5,697 bases of DNA from the NCBI GenBank assembly GCA_017476305.1, contig JAFVAA010000328.1, positions 1 to 5,697 on the forward strand. The letters run 5' to 3'. This document shows, piece after piece, positions 5,683-5,697 of the stretch; within the stretch, counting starts at the first letter, position 1, and every line of letters begins with the position of its first letter. A program made the translations under genes and the position numbers. The DNA comes from Lachnospiraceae bacterium (GTDB taxonomy: Bacteria; Bacillota; Clostridia; Lachnospirales; Lachnospiraceae). The notes below the pieces were generated by a model that worked only from the letters and a program-made list of their open reading frames with translations, was not told the origin of the DNA and did not search any database.

Positions 5683-5697
5683 CAGAATGGAATAAAT

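Overview
The window looks like a housekeeping chromosomal segment from an anaerobic Firmicute of class Clostridia, most likely Lachnospiraceae-like. This rests on four things: AT-leaning Firmicutes-style promoters with strong GGAGG ribosome binding sites, a DUF4364 protein, a Rho with a long charged N-terminal insertion, and the order rho - rpmE - DUF1385. I recall that order being common in Clostridia, often followed by prmC and prfA. The family assignment is inference; no rRNA or other taxonomic marker is present.

Layout. Positions 1-92 are the edge of a neighbouring region with no gene I can identify. A bidirectional intrinsic terminator (93-132) follows. The minus strand carries a two-gene operon transcribed leftward: a short-form malic enzyme (680-1831) and then a DUF4364 winged-helix-like protein (115-657). 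DUF4364 most likely starts at a TTG codon. An AT-rich divergent intergenic region (1832-2100) holds back-to-back promoter candidates for the malic enzyme and for rho. The plus strand then carries rho (2101-3768), a strong extended -10 promoter and a leader of about 140 nt with a possible 13-codon upstream ORF, rpmE encoding zinc-type ribosomal protein L31 (3953-4159), a 269-nt intergenic stretch with a perfect 15-bp terminator hairpin (4273-4309), and a DUF1385 (YqhQ-like) membrane protein with a long charged C-terminal tail (4429-5682). The window ends 15 bases after that stop codon.

How the genes work together. Rho and L31 belong to the core gene-expression machinery. The cluster seems to be organised as neighbouring units with their own promoters: no intrinsic terminator lies between rho and rpmE, so rpmE may be expressed both by readthrough and from its own promoter. 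The malic enzyme operon is a separate divergent metabolic unit (malate to pyruvate), and the role of its DUF4364 partner is unknown.

I see no mobile element, CRISPR array, tRNA, rRNA, phage or defence module, and no clear undescribed system. The points most worth a second look are the rpmE leader, the two disordered or charged extensions (Rho N-terminus and DUF1385 C-terminus), the TTG start of the DUF4364 gene, and the two terminators that overlap other functional elements.
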